Part shown: positions 1 through 7,538 of the stretch, piece by piece
Numbering within the stretch: position 1 is the first letter of the stretch
How the letters are laid out: every line of letters begins with the position of its first letter
Source: CAZYPH01 sp964649095
GTDB taxonomy: Bacteria > Bdellovibrionota > UBA1018 > UBA923
Direction of reading: 5' to 3'
Length of the DNA: 31,215 bases
NCBI GenBank assembly: GCA_964649095.1
Contig: CAZYPH010000013.1
Location: 1 to 31,215 of the forward strand
Notes under the pieces: generated by a model
Seen by the model: only the letters and a program-made list of their open reading frames with translations
Databases searched by the model: none
What the model was told of the DNA's origin: nothing
Made by a program: the position numbers and the translations under genes

Positions 1-125
1 AATTGCACAATGGCCGCGCGCGTAATCTGCGATGCGGTTTCACCGGTGCCGTCAGAAAGTATAATAATTTTTAATTCTTTTGGGGGATTGACCGTACCTG
101 TCGTGTTGCTGGTTTGTTGGCTCAT
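1..125 (-). CDS. ppsR: PEP synthase / PPDK regulatory protein (kinase-pyrophosphorylase), N-terminus only
   Basis: Only the first 41 codons lie in the window; the gene runs off the left edge. After a polar N-terminal tail of about 15 residues the protein reads KELKIIILSDGTGETASQIT and then RAAIVQ. This matches the conserved start of the DUF299 bifunctional kinase/pyrophosphorylase family (SD-x-TGETA followed by an RAA-x-x-QF segment). Members switch phosphoenolpyruvate synthase or pyruvate phosphate dikinase off and on by ADP-dependent phosphorylation and phosphate-dependent dephosphorylation of a threonine. The ATG at 125 is 30 bases after the miaA stop on the same strand, with a short AGG upstream, so it is probably the third gene of a mutL-miaA-ppsR unit. 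The choice between PEP synthase and PPDK as target cannot be made from this fragment. Confidence 0.82.
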   Translation of the reverse strand, partial: MSQQTSNTTGTVNPPKELKIIILSDGTGETASQITRAAIVQ

Positions 126-155
126 GTGTTGCCTATTGTTACCCTCAACTTCAGT

Positions 156-1112
156 CTACGTTTTTTTCTTAAAAAAACTACTAACGAAATCTTCAAGTTC
201 GGTTTCGTTTTTAGGGAGCTCGAACCACTGAATGGGTTTTGGGAAGGTATTAAAGAATGTGCGTTGTTTTTTCACCAATTGTCTTGTCGAGATCACAACG
301 CGCTCGCGGCATTCAGTGATGGTCGTTTTGCCTTTCAAAAACGTAATAACTTCAGCATAACCCACGCTTTGTAGCGACTTTGGAACATTCTCAAGATCAA
401 TGTTAAGGTTCTGAATGATGTCCTTTGATTCCGCCACTAAACCCTCCGCAAACATGGCGTTGGTGCGTTGTGTAATGCGTTTTTCGATGTCGAGTTTTGT
501 GCGGTCGATGCCAATGATACTGACATCGAGGTCTAAACGCACGCTAGTGTCTAAGTCTTTGGTGCTTTGTTCTACAGGCAATCCTGTTGTTTCTACAATT
601 TCGATGCCACGCACCACGCGGTAGTAATCGTTCGGGTGGATCTTGGCCGCGTAGTCTGGGTCGAGTGATTGCAAACGTTGGTGGAGTTTTTGATTACGTT
701 CGGTCGGTGGTTCCGATTTGTAGCGCTCGTCTAACTCCTGTCGAAGTTGTGGATTTGTTGGCGGCGCCTTCCAAACACCACATAAAAGGGCTTTTAAATA
801 AAAGCCTGTACCACCCACGATGATGACGGGGCGACGTTCGACTTCTCGTTCGATAATTTTTTTCGCTTGTCGGCAATAGTCTGCGACGTTGTAGGTCTCG
901 TTTGGTGCGAGAAGGTCTAACATGAAGTGGTCAATTATTTGTTGTTCTTCGGTTGATGGCTTGGCTGTGCCTATATTAAGATTTTTATATATTAAAAGAG
1001 AGTCGCAGTTAACAATACAAGCCTGATAGCGTTTGGCGAGCTCGAAGGCAAAATCGCTTTTGCCTGAGGCGGTGGGCCCGACTAGGGCCAGTATGGGGTG
1101 CTTGGAGTTCAT
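156..1112 (-). CDS. miaA: tRNA dimethylallyltransferase MiaA
   Basis: This enzyme transfers the dimethylallyl group of DMAPP to N6 of A37 in tRNAs that read UNN codons, the first step of ms2i6A synthesis. The 318-residue product has the usual family length. Visible motifs are the N-terminal P-loop GPTASGKSDFA, the NCDSLLIYKNLNIGTAKPS segment that follows it (family D-S-x-x-x-Y and GTAKPS), GGTGFYLKALL, and the late TRQLVKKQRTFF signature of the tRNA-binding part. Its ATG (1110-1112) overlaps the TGA of mutL as ATGA, so translation is probably coupled; miaA and mutL are neighbours in many bacteria. The last codons contain a run of seven T and a run of seven A (near 160-180), a possible slippage spot that affects only the lysine-rich tail. 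Confidence 0.97.
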   Translation of the reverse strand: MNSKHPILALVGPTASGKSDFAFELAKRYQACIVNCDSLLIYKNLNIGTAKPSTEEQQIIDHFMLDLLAPNETYNVADYCRQAKKIIEREVERRPVIIVGGTGFYLKALLCGVWKAPPTNPQLRQELDERYKSEPPTERNQKLHQRLQSLDPDYAAKIHPNDYYRVVRGIEIVETTGLPVEQSTKDLDTSVRLDLDVSIIGIDRTKLDIEKRITQRTNAMFAEGLVAESKDIIQNLNIDLENVPKSLQSVGYAEVITFLKGKTTITECRERVVISTRQLVKKQRTFFNTFPKPIQWFELPKNETELEDFVSSFFKKKT

Positions 1113-3034
1113 CGTTTAAATAACCCTTCAATTTGGCTCTGAGACAATCGAATACTAGCGGGCCTGCCGTGTGGGCAGTTTAGGCTAGATGGGGTGTTCT
1201 CCATCGTTTCTACTAATTTAACGGCCTCGGTTTGTGAAAGTGCCTGGCCCGCGCGTACGCTAGCATGGCAGGCCATGGTAGCTATAAATCGTTCTAATTT
1301 AGGGGCAATACGCAGTAGATCTTGTTGAATAAAATCGTCACCTGCGTTGCTTTTAATATCTTCTAAGACGCTGAGGAAGAGCTCTTGTTGCGACGTGTTG
1401 TACTCGCTGTTGCTGACAATGTCAGGCACACTGCGAAGTACTAAACTAGTGTCGCCGAAGATCTCGAATTCGAAGCCTAATTTGTTAAAAAATGGCGCGT
1501 GGTCTAACGCCAAAGCCAAATCGGTTGGGTTTAGTTTTACGAGTGCTGATACTAAGAGAGTCTGCGGTTTGAGGCCGTCATTCAGAAGACGCGATTTTAG
1601 TTTTTCATAATTGATACGTTCGTGAGCCGCGTGCTGGTCGATTAAGACCAGTGCATTGTCATCTTGAAATAGTAAATATGTTTTATTGAGTTGACCGATA
1701 TAGTGGTACTTAAAGGCGTTCGCAGTGGCTTGAGACTCAGGCCTAGATGACGTGGTTGTAGGTGTTGTTGTCGCTTTGTTTGTAGTTGTGGTCGCACGGC
1801 TCTGCCATACGTCAAAATCTTTAGTCTGCAATTGGGTGCGTTGGTTGGTGAGTAGTGGGGCTTGGTACGCTCGCGGTGTGTGTGGTGTGGCTATTGTCGA
1901 CGCGGGGGCATCGGGTTGCATTCCCAGTGTTAGCGTTGGGGCTGTGTCAAGCGCGGTGCTGGGTTGGGTTGAAGAAGGCAGCGGACTTTCATAGTAGAGT
2001 TTGTTTGGGCGACTACCTAGTTCGTTTAAGGCGCCCTGAATCACTTGAAACACCGCTCTAGAATCGTGAAAGCGTACCTCGGATTTGGCAGGATGCACGT
2101 TGACGTCGACGAGGGCCGGATCAATCTGAACGCGCAGAAATATTTTTGGAAATTCACCCTCCATCATACGATGGCGTAGACCGGTAACGATAGCTTGGTG
2201 CAAAAGTTTGTCGCGTACCATGCGGCCATTCACCGTGACAAAGATATCTTTCGAGGTTGAGGCTCTGCGGTTGCGTTCCAGCCATCCGTCGACCACCAAA
2301 GTATCAAATTGGGTGTGGAAGGTTTCGATATGGTCTGAATAGAATTCAGTGTCGTGGTTTGCTGGGGGTTTGAGATCGACAATTTGAGCAAAACGTTCCG
2401 TGATGCCACTGCAGCGTTTCAACCACAATGCTCGACGGTCGTCAGAATATAGTTGAAACTCAATATGCGGATACACCAATGCAATGCGTTCAATAAGCTC
2501 ACGTATGTAGCCACTCTCGGATGATTTTGATCTTAAAAATTTTAGGCGGGCTGGAATATTGTAAAAGAGGTCTTCCACTTTGATTAGTGTGCCGGTTGTC
2601 TGTCCATTCAGTGGGCTTGTGCTGTCGCCGGAGCTCTCTTGTAATAACGCCCCGCCTTCTAGGTACACAGCGTGGTGCGAGGTCTGTGTTTTACTCTCTA
2701 ACGTAAAACGCGAAACGGTCGCAATACTGGGTAGTGCTTCACCACGAAAACCTAAACTACTTAAATTAAAGAGGTCGTCGACAGACTTCAATTTCGATGT
2801 CGCATGTCGCATGAGCGCCAGTTTCACCTCGTCGGCCGGAATACCATGACCATCGTCTTGAATTACAATGCTACGACGACCACCGTCATATAACTTAACC
2901 TGTATATGTTGACTGCCTGCGTCGATCGAGTTTTCTACAAGTTCTTTTACAACAGAGGCGGGGCGTTCAATGACCTCTCCAGCTGCAATTTTTTCAGCAA
3001 TATCCGACGGTAAAACCTTTATGGGTGCGCGCAT
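1109..3034 (-). CDS. mutL: DNA mismatch repair protein MutL, endonuclease type
   Basis: MutL couples mismatch recognition by MutS to strand excision. The 641-residue protein has an N-terminal GHKL ATPase: KELVENSIDAG with the expected catalytic Glu at residue 31 and Asn35, DDGHGI, GFRGEAL, and a complete transducer domain. A Thr/Pro/Ala-rich linker (about residues 350-435) leads to the C-terminal dimerisation domain. That domain keeps the full metal-dependent nuclease motif DQHAAHERINYE (about 465-476), ACHASVRAGQ, and CPHGRP near residue 620. By family knowledge this is the nicking type found in bacteria lacking MutH. Transcription is divergent from the FHA-GGDEF gene 97 bases away. No clear ribosome binding site precedes the ATG at 3034; the start is supported by the family-typical IKVLPSDIAEKIAAGEV beginning. 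Confidence 0.97.
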   Translation of the reverse strand: MRAPIKVLPSDIAEKIAAGEVIERPASVVKELVENSIDAGSQHIQVKLYDGGRRSIVIQDDGHGIPADEVKLALMRHATSKLKSVDDLFNLSSLGFRGEALPSIATVSRFTLESKTQTSHHAVYLEGGALLQESSGDSTSPLNGQTTGTLIKVEDLFYNIPARLKFLRSKSSESGYIRELIERIALVYPHIEFQLYSDDRRALWLKRCSGITERFAQIVDLKPPANHDTEFYSDHIETFHTQFDTLVVDGWLERNRRASTSKDIFVTVNGRMVRDKLLHQAIVTGLRHRMMEGEFPKIFLRVQIDPALVDVNVHPAKSEVRFHDSRAVFQVIQGALNELGSRPNKLYYESPLPSSTQPSTALDTAPTLTLGMQPDAPASTIATPHTPRAYQAPLLTNQRTQLQTKDFDVWQSRATTTTNKATTTPTTTSSRPESQATANAFKYHYIGQLNKTYLLFQDDNALVLIDQHAAHERINYEKLKSRLLNDGLKPQTLLVSALVKLNPTDLALALDHAPFFNKLGFEFEIFGDTSLVLRSVPDIVSNSEYNTSQQELFLSVLEDIKSNAGDDFIQQDLLRIAPKLERFIATMACHASVRAGQALSQTEAVKLVETMENTPSSLNCPHGRPASIRLSQSQIEGLFKR

Positions 3035-3108
3035 ACGAAAGACGATACATCGATTAGAGCCGCTCAGTCTACTTTGGCGGGGGATTTTAAATTTAAATGA
3101 AAACTTTC

Positions 3109-3126
3109 AGGAAAGGCTTTAGCCTT
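3109..3126 (+). promoter_or_regulatory. Ribosome binding site followed by a stem-loop before the start at 3132
   Basis: AGGA at 3109-3112 is the only purine-rich ribosome binding site near the FHA-GGDEF start, but it is 19 bases from the ATG, too far for normal initiation. Between them lies a perfect 5-bp hairpin: AAGGC (3113-3117), loop TTTA, GCCTT (3122-3126). Folding would bring AGGA to about 5 bases from the ATG. The palindrome is seen directly; a role in translation is inference. Confidence 0.4.
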
Positions 3127-3131
3127 AAGAT

Positions 3132-4091
3132 ATGTCGTCTTCGCAAAATCAAAATAATGACCCTAAAAATAATTCTAGTCTCTCGAAAGTGATTACGAAC
3201 TCTGAAGCTACCGTGGTTCTAAAGGGCGACTCTGAGACGATGCGGGTAGAAAAAGAGGCCGCTCAAAAGTCGCCGGCTAGTTTGATTATCATTCGAGGTC
3301 AACCCCAAGGAAAACGTTTTGAACTCGCGGCCACACGAGCGTTTTTGGGGCGAGATGCGTCGGCGGATATTGTTTTAAATGACCCCAATGCCTCACGAAA
3401 ACATGCTGAGATTTATAAACACGCCGATGGGTATGCGCTGCGTGATAACAAGTCAACCAACGGAACATTTGTAAACGATAAGGCGATTAGCGGAGAGTAT
3501 ATATTAAAAAAAGAGGATATGATTAAGATCGGCAACACGATCTTAAAATATCTGCCAGCGGGCGAGCTTGAGATTTTTTATTTGGGTAGTCTTGAGAGTG
3601 CTGCCCATACAGATAGTCTAACTAAGATATATAATAAAGGCTATATAATGGAGGCTCTCGAGGCCGAATTTAAAAGGTCAAAAGCACTACATACCGACTT
3701 TGCGATTATTATTTTTGATTTGGATTATTTTAAAAAAATTAACGACAACTATGGTCATGCTGCAGGCGACTTTGTCTTAGAGACCACGGCAAAAATTGTA
3801 AAAGAAAAAGCGCTGCCGAAAGAGGCCATTTTTGGGCGTTTTGGCGGTGAAGAGTTTTTGATTCTTCTGCCGCGCCACTCCTTGGATAAGTCGTTAATTG
3901 TTGCTGAGAGCATACGTTCTATCATCGAAAAGACGGAGTTCATTTATGATAAAAAACGCCTCCCCGTTACCACAAGTGTGGGTGTTGCTGAAGGGGCGTT
4001 AGATGTCGACTCTGCGCAAGTCTTGTTTAAGAACGCAGATAGAGCATTGTATGAGGCCAAGAGTAGAGGCCGTAACCAAGTCTGCAGTTAG
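3132..4091 (+). CDS. FHA-GGDEF diguanylate cyclase (DgcB-like)
   Basis: It is predicted to make cyclic di-GMP from two GTP under control of a phosphothreonine-binding FHA domain. The 319-residue soluble protein has a polar N-terminal tail (1-47) with threonines at 22 and 27, an FHA domain (about 48-140) with all ligand-binding residues (G73-R74, S88-R89-K90-H91, N110-G111), and a GGDEF domain (about 155-319) with metal site FDLD (195-198) and active-site GGEEF (238-242). The RxxD inhibitory site expected just before it reads PKEA, so product feedback through this site should be absent. The FHA-then-GGDEF order matches DgcB (Bd0742) of Bdellovibrio bacteriovorus, which is required for predation; whether this is its orthologue is inferred. 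The gene is divergent from mutL and followed by a strong hairpin. Confidence 0.9.
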   Translation: MSSSQNQNNDPKNNSSLSKVITNSEATVVLKGDSETMRVEKEAAQKSPASLIIIRGQPQGKRFELAATRAFLGRDASADIVLNDPNASRKHAEIYKHADGYALRDNKSTNGTFVNDKAISGEYILKKEDMIKIGNTILKYLPAGELEIFYLGSLESAAHTDSLTKIYNKGYIMEALEAEFKRSKALHTDFAIIIFDLDYFKKINDNYGHAAGDFVLETTAKIVKEKALPKEAIFGRFGGEEFLILLPRHSLDKSLIVAESIRSIIEKTEFIYDKKRLPVTTSVGVAEGALDVDSAQVLFKNADRALYEAKSRGRNQVCS

Positions 4092-4096
4092 TTCGC

Positions 4097-4123
4097 GGTA
4101 TTTTGGGCTTTGCCCAAAATACC
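4097..4123 (+). terminator. Strong hairpin after the FHA-GGDEF gene
   Basis: GGTATTTTGGGC (4097-4108), loop TTT, and GCCCAAAATACC (4112-4123) form a perfect 12-bp stem starting six bases after the stop codon. The following plus-strand sequence is only weakly T-rich (ATTTACA), so it may be an RNA 3'-end protector or a suboptimal terminator. Confidence 0.6.
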
Positions 4124-4132
4124 ATTTACAAT

Positions 4133-4185
4133 AAAAAAGGCCCATCTGCTTTTGGTTTGGGGAATCCGCGAGGCCGGGCCTCGCG
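4133..4185 (-). terminator. GC-rich palindrome and T-tract after the cysteine-rich gene
   Basis: Downstream of the minus-strand stop at 4212 is a perfect 19-base palindrome centred on 4176 (arms CGCGAGGCC and GGCCTCGCG, 4167-4185). About 30 bases further, GGGCC is followed by TTTTTT in the minus direction (4143-4133). The palindrome can fold alone, or its AGGCCC can pair with the GGGCCT before the T run to give a terminator-like structure with a long loop. The two foldings exclude each other. Confidence 0.5.
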
Positions 4186-4211
4186 TGGTACAATGTCATT
4201 GTTGTTTAGGT

Positions 4212-4910
4212 TTAGCCTTGGTCAACAGGGTTAACTGGCGGTGCATTTGCTGGAAGAGCGATCTCGGTATTCTGTTGCTCTACAATACAAAGCGGATAAT
4301 AGAGGCCGTTTACATCTACGCGGCGGTATGTAGCTTGATTATCGCGGCAATTATTTTCAGACATTGCGACACTGCAGTTTGTAGATTGGTATCGACACTC
4401 TACGCTATTTCTAACTGCGACGCGCACGCAACGACTATTGTTTACCCTGCAGCCTTGTTGAGCAAACATACGATCGGACTGTCGCTGACAAGCTTGGATA
4501 TTCGAGCTATTTCCACATTCAAAAAATAAGGTATTTTGCTGACCGCCTCGTCGGCAAAATGGATACTCGTTACTGTTTTCACTTGTTGTCGCATTAACGC
4601 GTTCGTACCCACTCGCGCAGGTGTCATTTGCACCAATGTACCTACAGCGAGATGTCTGAATTTCGACGACGGAAGTATTACTGGCCCGGTCGCGAGTGAC
4701 AGAGATATTTCTACTCGGTGCACATTGCTGTGAATTGAAAAACTCAAGAGCGATTCTACGACAATTTCTCTCATTGATCCCGCTCTCGCACCGGTAGTGC
4801 ATGGTGTGGGCTGAGATTGGTTTTGATAAACCAATTAATGCCACTAATAACGTTCCGAAGTAGAACTTCGTTTTAAAAAAAAATGAACCGATATTCTTTC
4901 CAAACTTCAC
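4212..4910 (-). CDS. Secreted cysteine-rich protein with two tandem repeats
   Basis: I do not recognise a family. The GTG start at 4910 has AGGGGG about 11 bases upstream. The 232 residues begin with a signal peptide: Lys-rich start, hydrophobic stretch about 17-30, probable cleavage after PISA (residue 34). The mature part holds 14 cysteines, an even number suited to disulfides. Two repeats are visible. Repeat 1 (about 41-127) and repeat 2 (about 132-215) both begin C-x8-C-x12-C (C41, C50, C63; C132, C141, C154), continue with CRY (C89; C172), an ERV/RRV segment, and Y-P-[FL]-C (C119; C208), and end C-x3/4-QQNT. Repeat 2 has two extra cysteines (C161, C188). It is probably extracytoplasmic. 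AT-rich flanking DNA with hairpins below and a 185-base gap above suggest a single-gene unit. Function unknown. Confidence 0.8.
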   Translation of the reverse strand: MKFGKNIGSFFFKTKFYFGTLLVALIGLSKPISAHTMHYRCESGINERNCRRIALEFFNSQQCAPSRNISVTRDRASNTSVVEIQTSRCRYIGANDTCASGYERVNATTSENSNEYPFCRRGGQQNTLFFECGNSSNIQACQRQSDRMFAQQGCRVNNSRCVRVAVRNSVECRYQSTNCSVAMSENNCRDNQATYRRVDVNGLYYPLCIVEQQNTEIALPANAPPVNPVDQG

Positions 4911-5050
4911 GGCCTGCCCCCTATTAAAAATAACTATTTATAAATTTAAATTATTTATGGAAAGATAGGGGAATGAACTCTTAATTCACAATACAGCAAA
5001 AATTCCTGTAGTAAGTTCAGATATTTGTAGGCCTCGAAAAGTATAAATAT

Positions 5051-5082
5051 AAAAAATTTAAACAGTACATGAAAAATCTGTT
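5051..5082 (-). terminator. Weak candidate terminator after pgi
   Basis: In the minus direction, after the pgi stop, AACAG (5082-5078) can pair with CTGTT (5065-5061) across a 12-base loop, followed by TAAATTTTTT. The stem is only 5 bp, so the T-tract is the main argument. Confidence 0.3.
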
Positions 5083-5095
5083 GACGGTACGCCTG

Positions 5096-6367
5096 CTACA
5101 GTTGCCTGTCTCGCAAATACTCCCCCGCCAAAACCTTACCTTCTTCAACCCCAGGTTGATCAAACGGGTTGATGCCCAATAGGTAGCCTGTGATAGCCGT
5201 TAGAAGTTCGAGGTCGAATAGTAGGTGGCCGATAGATTCCGGGGTGATTTTTTCGAGTGTAAGTGTAAATGTCGGGCGACCCTGATTTTGTAATACCTGA
5301 CGTGTTGCTTGAAATTCAGCGGTCATGAGTTGGTGTAAACTGATATTATTTAACGTTGAGAATGACTTGAGTTCCGGCGCAATCGTATTAGTCGCTATCA
5401 AATCAATGTCCGGTCTAAGCACTTCAATGAACCCTGTGATTTTGTCCTTGGGCCCATCACGCAGTAATTGCAATACAGAGTGCTGATCGGTGGCACCAAC
5501 ACAAGCCATGGGTGTGCGTCCGAGGCCATTTTTTCCAAGGCTTTCAGCCCAAAGTTGATTAAACCACGCACCCAATGTTTTAAGGCGCTGGGAATACGGC
5601 ATAAATACTGTAATGGGTTTGTCGCTGTGCGCTACGATTGCATTGGCCAATAATGTAAACTGAGATTGTTTAGGGTTTTGGCCAAATAGTTGTTGGGCTT
5701 TTTGTGCGCCTGATAAAAAACGTTCCGGGGCAAAACCAATCAAGTGCATCGGAAATAAGCCGATGGCCGATAACACCGAAAACCGCCCACCTAAAGTTTT
5801 CGGTACCGAGAAGGTTGGCACACGCCATTGATTAGCTAACGTGCGTAAGTCACCTACCGTCGGATCGGTACAAAACGCCAAACGATCACGCGCGGCTTTT
5901 TCATCAAGCGATTGGCACAGCCAATCGTAAACAATCATAAACACACTGAGCGTTTCAGCCGTAGAACCCGACTTCGTAACCACATACACAAATGTTTCGG
6001 CAGGGTTGAGGTCGCGGAGGGTGGTTTGAACGGCATCGGTATCGATGTTGTCGAAAAAGTGGAACTCTAAGTGCCGTGCCGCCGAGCCTTCGTAGCGATG
6101 AAACATTCGAATTAGAGCTTCGGTGCCTAAGCTAGAACCGCCAATGCCAATATGAATAAAGTGTTTTATGCCTTTAAAATTGTCCGTCCGCTTTTGTAAT
6201 TCTTGAACGGTTTCATGCAGCTCTGAAACCAGACTCGAGTTGTTGGGAAGATTATAAAAATGAGATATATCATTTTTCATATCTTCAACAAAACGATCGG
6301 TAAGGGCATCAAATTCAGGTGTTAGTGGCTGTAACGGCAGTAGCGGCGAAGTAGTAAGTCTATTCAT
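5096..6367 (-). CDS. pgi: Glucose-6-phosphate isomerase
   Basis: It interconverts glucose-6-phosphate and fructose-6-phosphate in glycolysis and gluconeogenesis. At 423 residues it belongs with the shorter bacterial forms rather than the 550-residue E. coli type. Family motifs in order are HIGIGGSSLGTEALI, the phosphosugar-binding VTKSGSTAETLSVF, GGRFSVLSAIGLFP (family GGRFSVLS signature), WAESLGKNG with the catalytic-type Glu, GATDQHSVLQLL with the conserved His, and near the C-terminus NPFDQPGVEEGK with the conserved Lys. The ATG at 6367 is 18 bases after the stop of the upstream acyl-CoA dehydrogenase, so it is probably the last gene of a three-gene unit although pathway links are not obvious. 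No strong ribosome binding site is visible. Confidence 0.96.
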   Translation of the reverse strand: MNRLTTSPLLPLQPLTPEFDALTDRFVEDMKNDISHFYNLPNNSSLVSELHETVQELQKRTDNFKGIKHFIHIGIGGSSLGTEALIRMFHRYEGSAARHLEFHFFDNIDTDAVQTTLRDLNPAETFVYVVTKSGSTAETLSVFMIVYDWLCQSLDEKAARDRLAFCTDPTVGDLRTLANQWRVPTFSVPKTLGGRFSVLSAIGLFPMHLIGFAPERFLSGAQKAQQLFGQNPKQSQFTLLANAIVAHSDKPITVFMPYSQRLKTLGAWFNQLWAESLGKNGLGRTPMACVGATDQHSVLQLLRDGPKDKITGFIEVLRPDIDLIATNTIAPELKSFSTLNNISLHQLMTAEFQATRQVLQNQGRPTFTLTLEKITPESIGHLLFDLELLTAITGYLLGINPFDQPGVEEGKVLAGEYLRDRQL

Positions 6368-6385
6368 AATTCTGTAATACGTTAT

Positions 6386-7528
6386 TTACTTAGTAAGTTG
6401 TCGGCCAATAACCATGCGCTGGATCTGATTCGTACCTTCAACGATTTGTAAAACTTTAGCTTCACGCATAAAACGTTCGACCATATAGTCTTGCGTATAA
6501 CCAGCGCCGCCAAAAATCTGTACAGTATCGGTGGTAATTTTCATGGCAGCGTCGCTAGCAAAAAATTTCGCAGTAGCGGCTTCTGTAGAGTACGTCGCGT
6601 CGATATCGCGTAGCTGGGCAGCCTGCCAAACCAAGAGTTTAGCGCTCTCTTTTAAGGCAAACATATCGGCCAACATAAATTGAATACCCTGAAACTGGGC
6701 AATTGGCTGGCCAAATTGCGTGCGTTCTTTGGCGTAGGCAATGCTGGCGTCAAGGGCGGCACTCGCTAATCCGACCGCGGTCGCTGCAATCGTAATGCGC
6801 CCACTATCCAGGGCCGTCATGGCGATTTTAAAGCCACTGTTTTCAGCGCCTACCAAGTGGTCGGCCGGTACAAAGGCATTTTCTAAAACAATCTCGCACG
6901 TGTGCGAGGCATTTAGGCCCATTTTTTCTTCTTGTTTGCCAATATGCACACCCTTTGTACTACGATCGATGGCAAAGGCTGAAATGCTTTGGCTAGCTGG
7001 GCCTGAGCCGGTCGAAGCGAATACAATAATGACCCCAGTCTCTAACGCGCTGTCGGCTTGAGTAGCCCACAGTTTCGAGCCGTTTAAAACATAACCGCCA
7101 TCTTTTTTGACGGCTTTAGTCTTTAAACCAGCCGCATCCGAGCCGCTAAAGCTTTCACTTAAACTAAAAGCCCCAATGGCATCACCAGATGCTAAATTTG
7201 GTATATATTTTTTCTTTAATGTGTCGCTGCCAAACTGGCTTAAAATCACTTGCGGTAGTCCGCTCACAGCGATGCTGATAGCGTAGGACGTGCTGACGCG
7301 AGCAATCTCGCTTAATGCTAAGGCATACTCAAAATAACCTAACCCACTCCCACCATATGCTTCGGCGGTGGGAATGCCTGTTAATCCAAGGGCACCTAGT
7401 TTTTTTATAATTTCGGGGCGAAAAATGCCACGACGTTCATCGTCCACAATAGTCGGGTTGATGTGTTCGTAGGCGGCGTCGTGAGCGAGCGTTTGAAGAG
7501 CTTTCTGTTCAGGCGATAAAAGTAGCAT
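6386..7528 (-). CDS. Acyl-CoA dehydrogenase (short/medium-chain type)
   Basis: This FAD enzyme oxidises an acyl-CoA to the trans-2-enoyl-CoA and passes electrons to ETF. The ATG at 7528 is preferred, giving 380 residues; a GTG directly before it at 7531 is also possible. An AGGG overlapping the stop of the preceding gene is the ribosome binding site. The family's three-part fold is complete: helical N-domain, beta domain with the flavin-contact segment FSLSESFSGSD (about 122-131), and helical C-domain ending ERFMREAKVLQIVEGTNQIQ. The catalytic base is the Glu of VEGTNQIQ (residue 364), the position used by short- and medium-chain and butyryl-CoA dehydrogenases; the alternative isovaleryl-type position carries Gly (LDSGRITI). 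Exact substrate cannot be read from sequence. It lies 10 bases after the isovaleryl-like gene and 18 before pgi. Confidence 0.93.
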   Translation of the reverse strand: MLLLSPEQKALQTLAHDAAYEHINPTIVDDERRGIFRPEIIKKLGALGLTGIPTAEAYGGSGLGYFEYALALSEIARVSTSYAISIAVSGLPQVILSQFGSDTLKKKYIPNLASGDAIGAFSLSESFSGSDAAGLKTKAVKKDGGYVLNGSKLWATQADSALETGVIIVFASTGSGPASQSISAFAIDRSTKGVHIGKQEEKMGLNASHTCEIVLENAFVPADHLVGAENSGFKIAMTALDSGRITIAATAVGLASAALDASIAYAKERTQFGQPIAQFQGIQFMLADMFALKESAKLLVWQAAQLRDIDATYSTEAATAKFFASDAAMKITTDTVQIFGGAGYTQDYMVERFMREAKVLQIVEGTNQIQRMVIGRQLTK

Positions 7529-7538
7529 CACATTTACC

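Noticed and set aside
4442..4834. Minus-strand open frame of 130 codons inside the cysteine-rich gene
   Set aside because: It is a frame-shifted shadow; the other frame has a signal peptide, ordered cysteines and an internal repeat, which chance would not produce.
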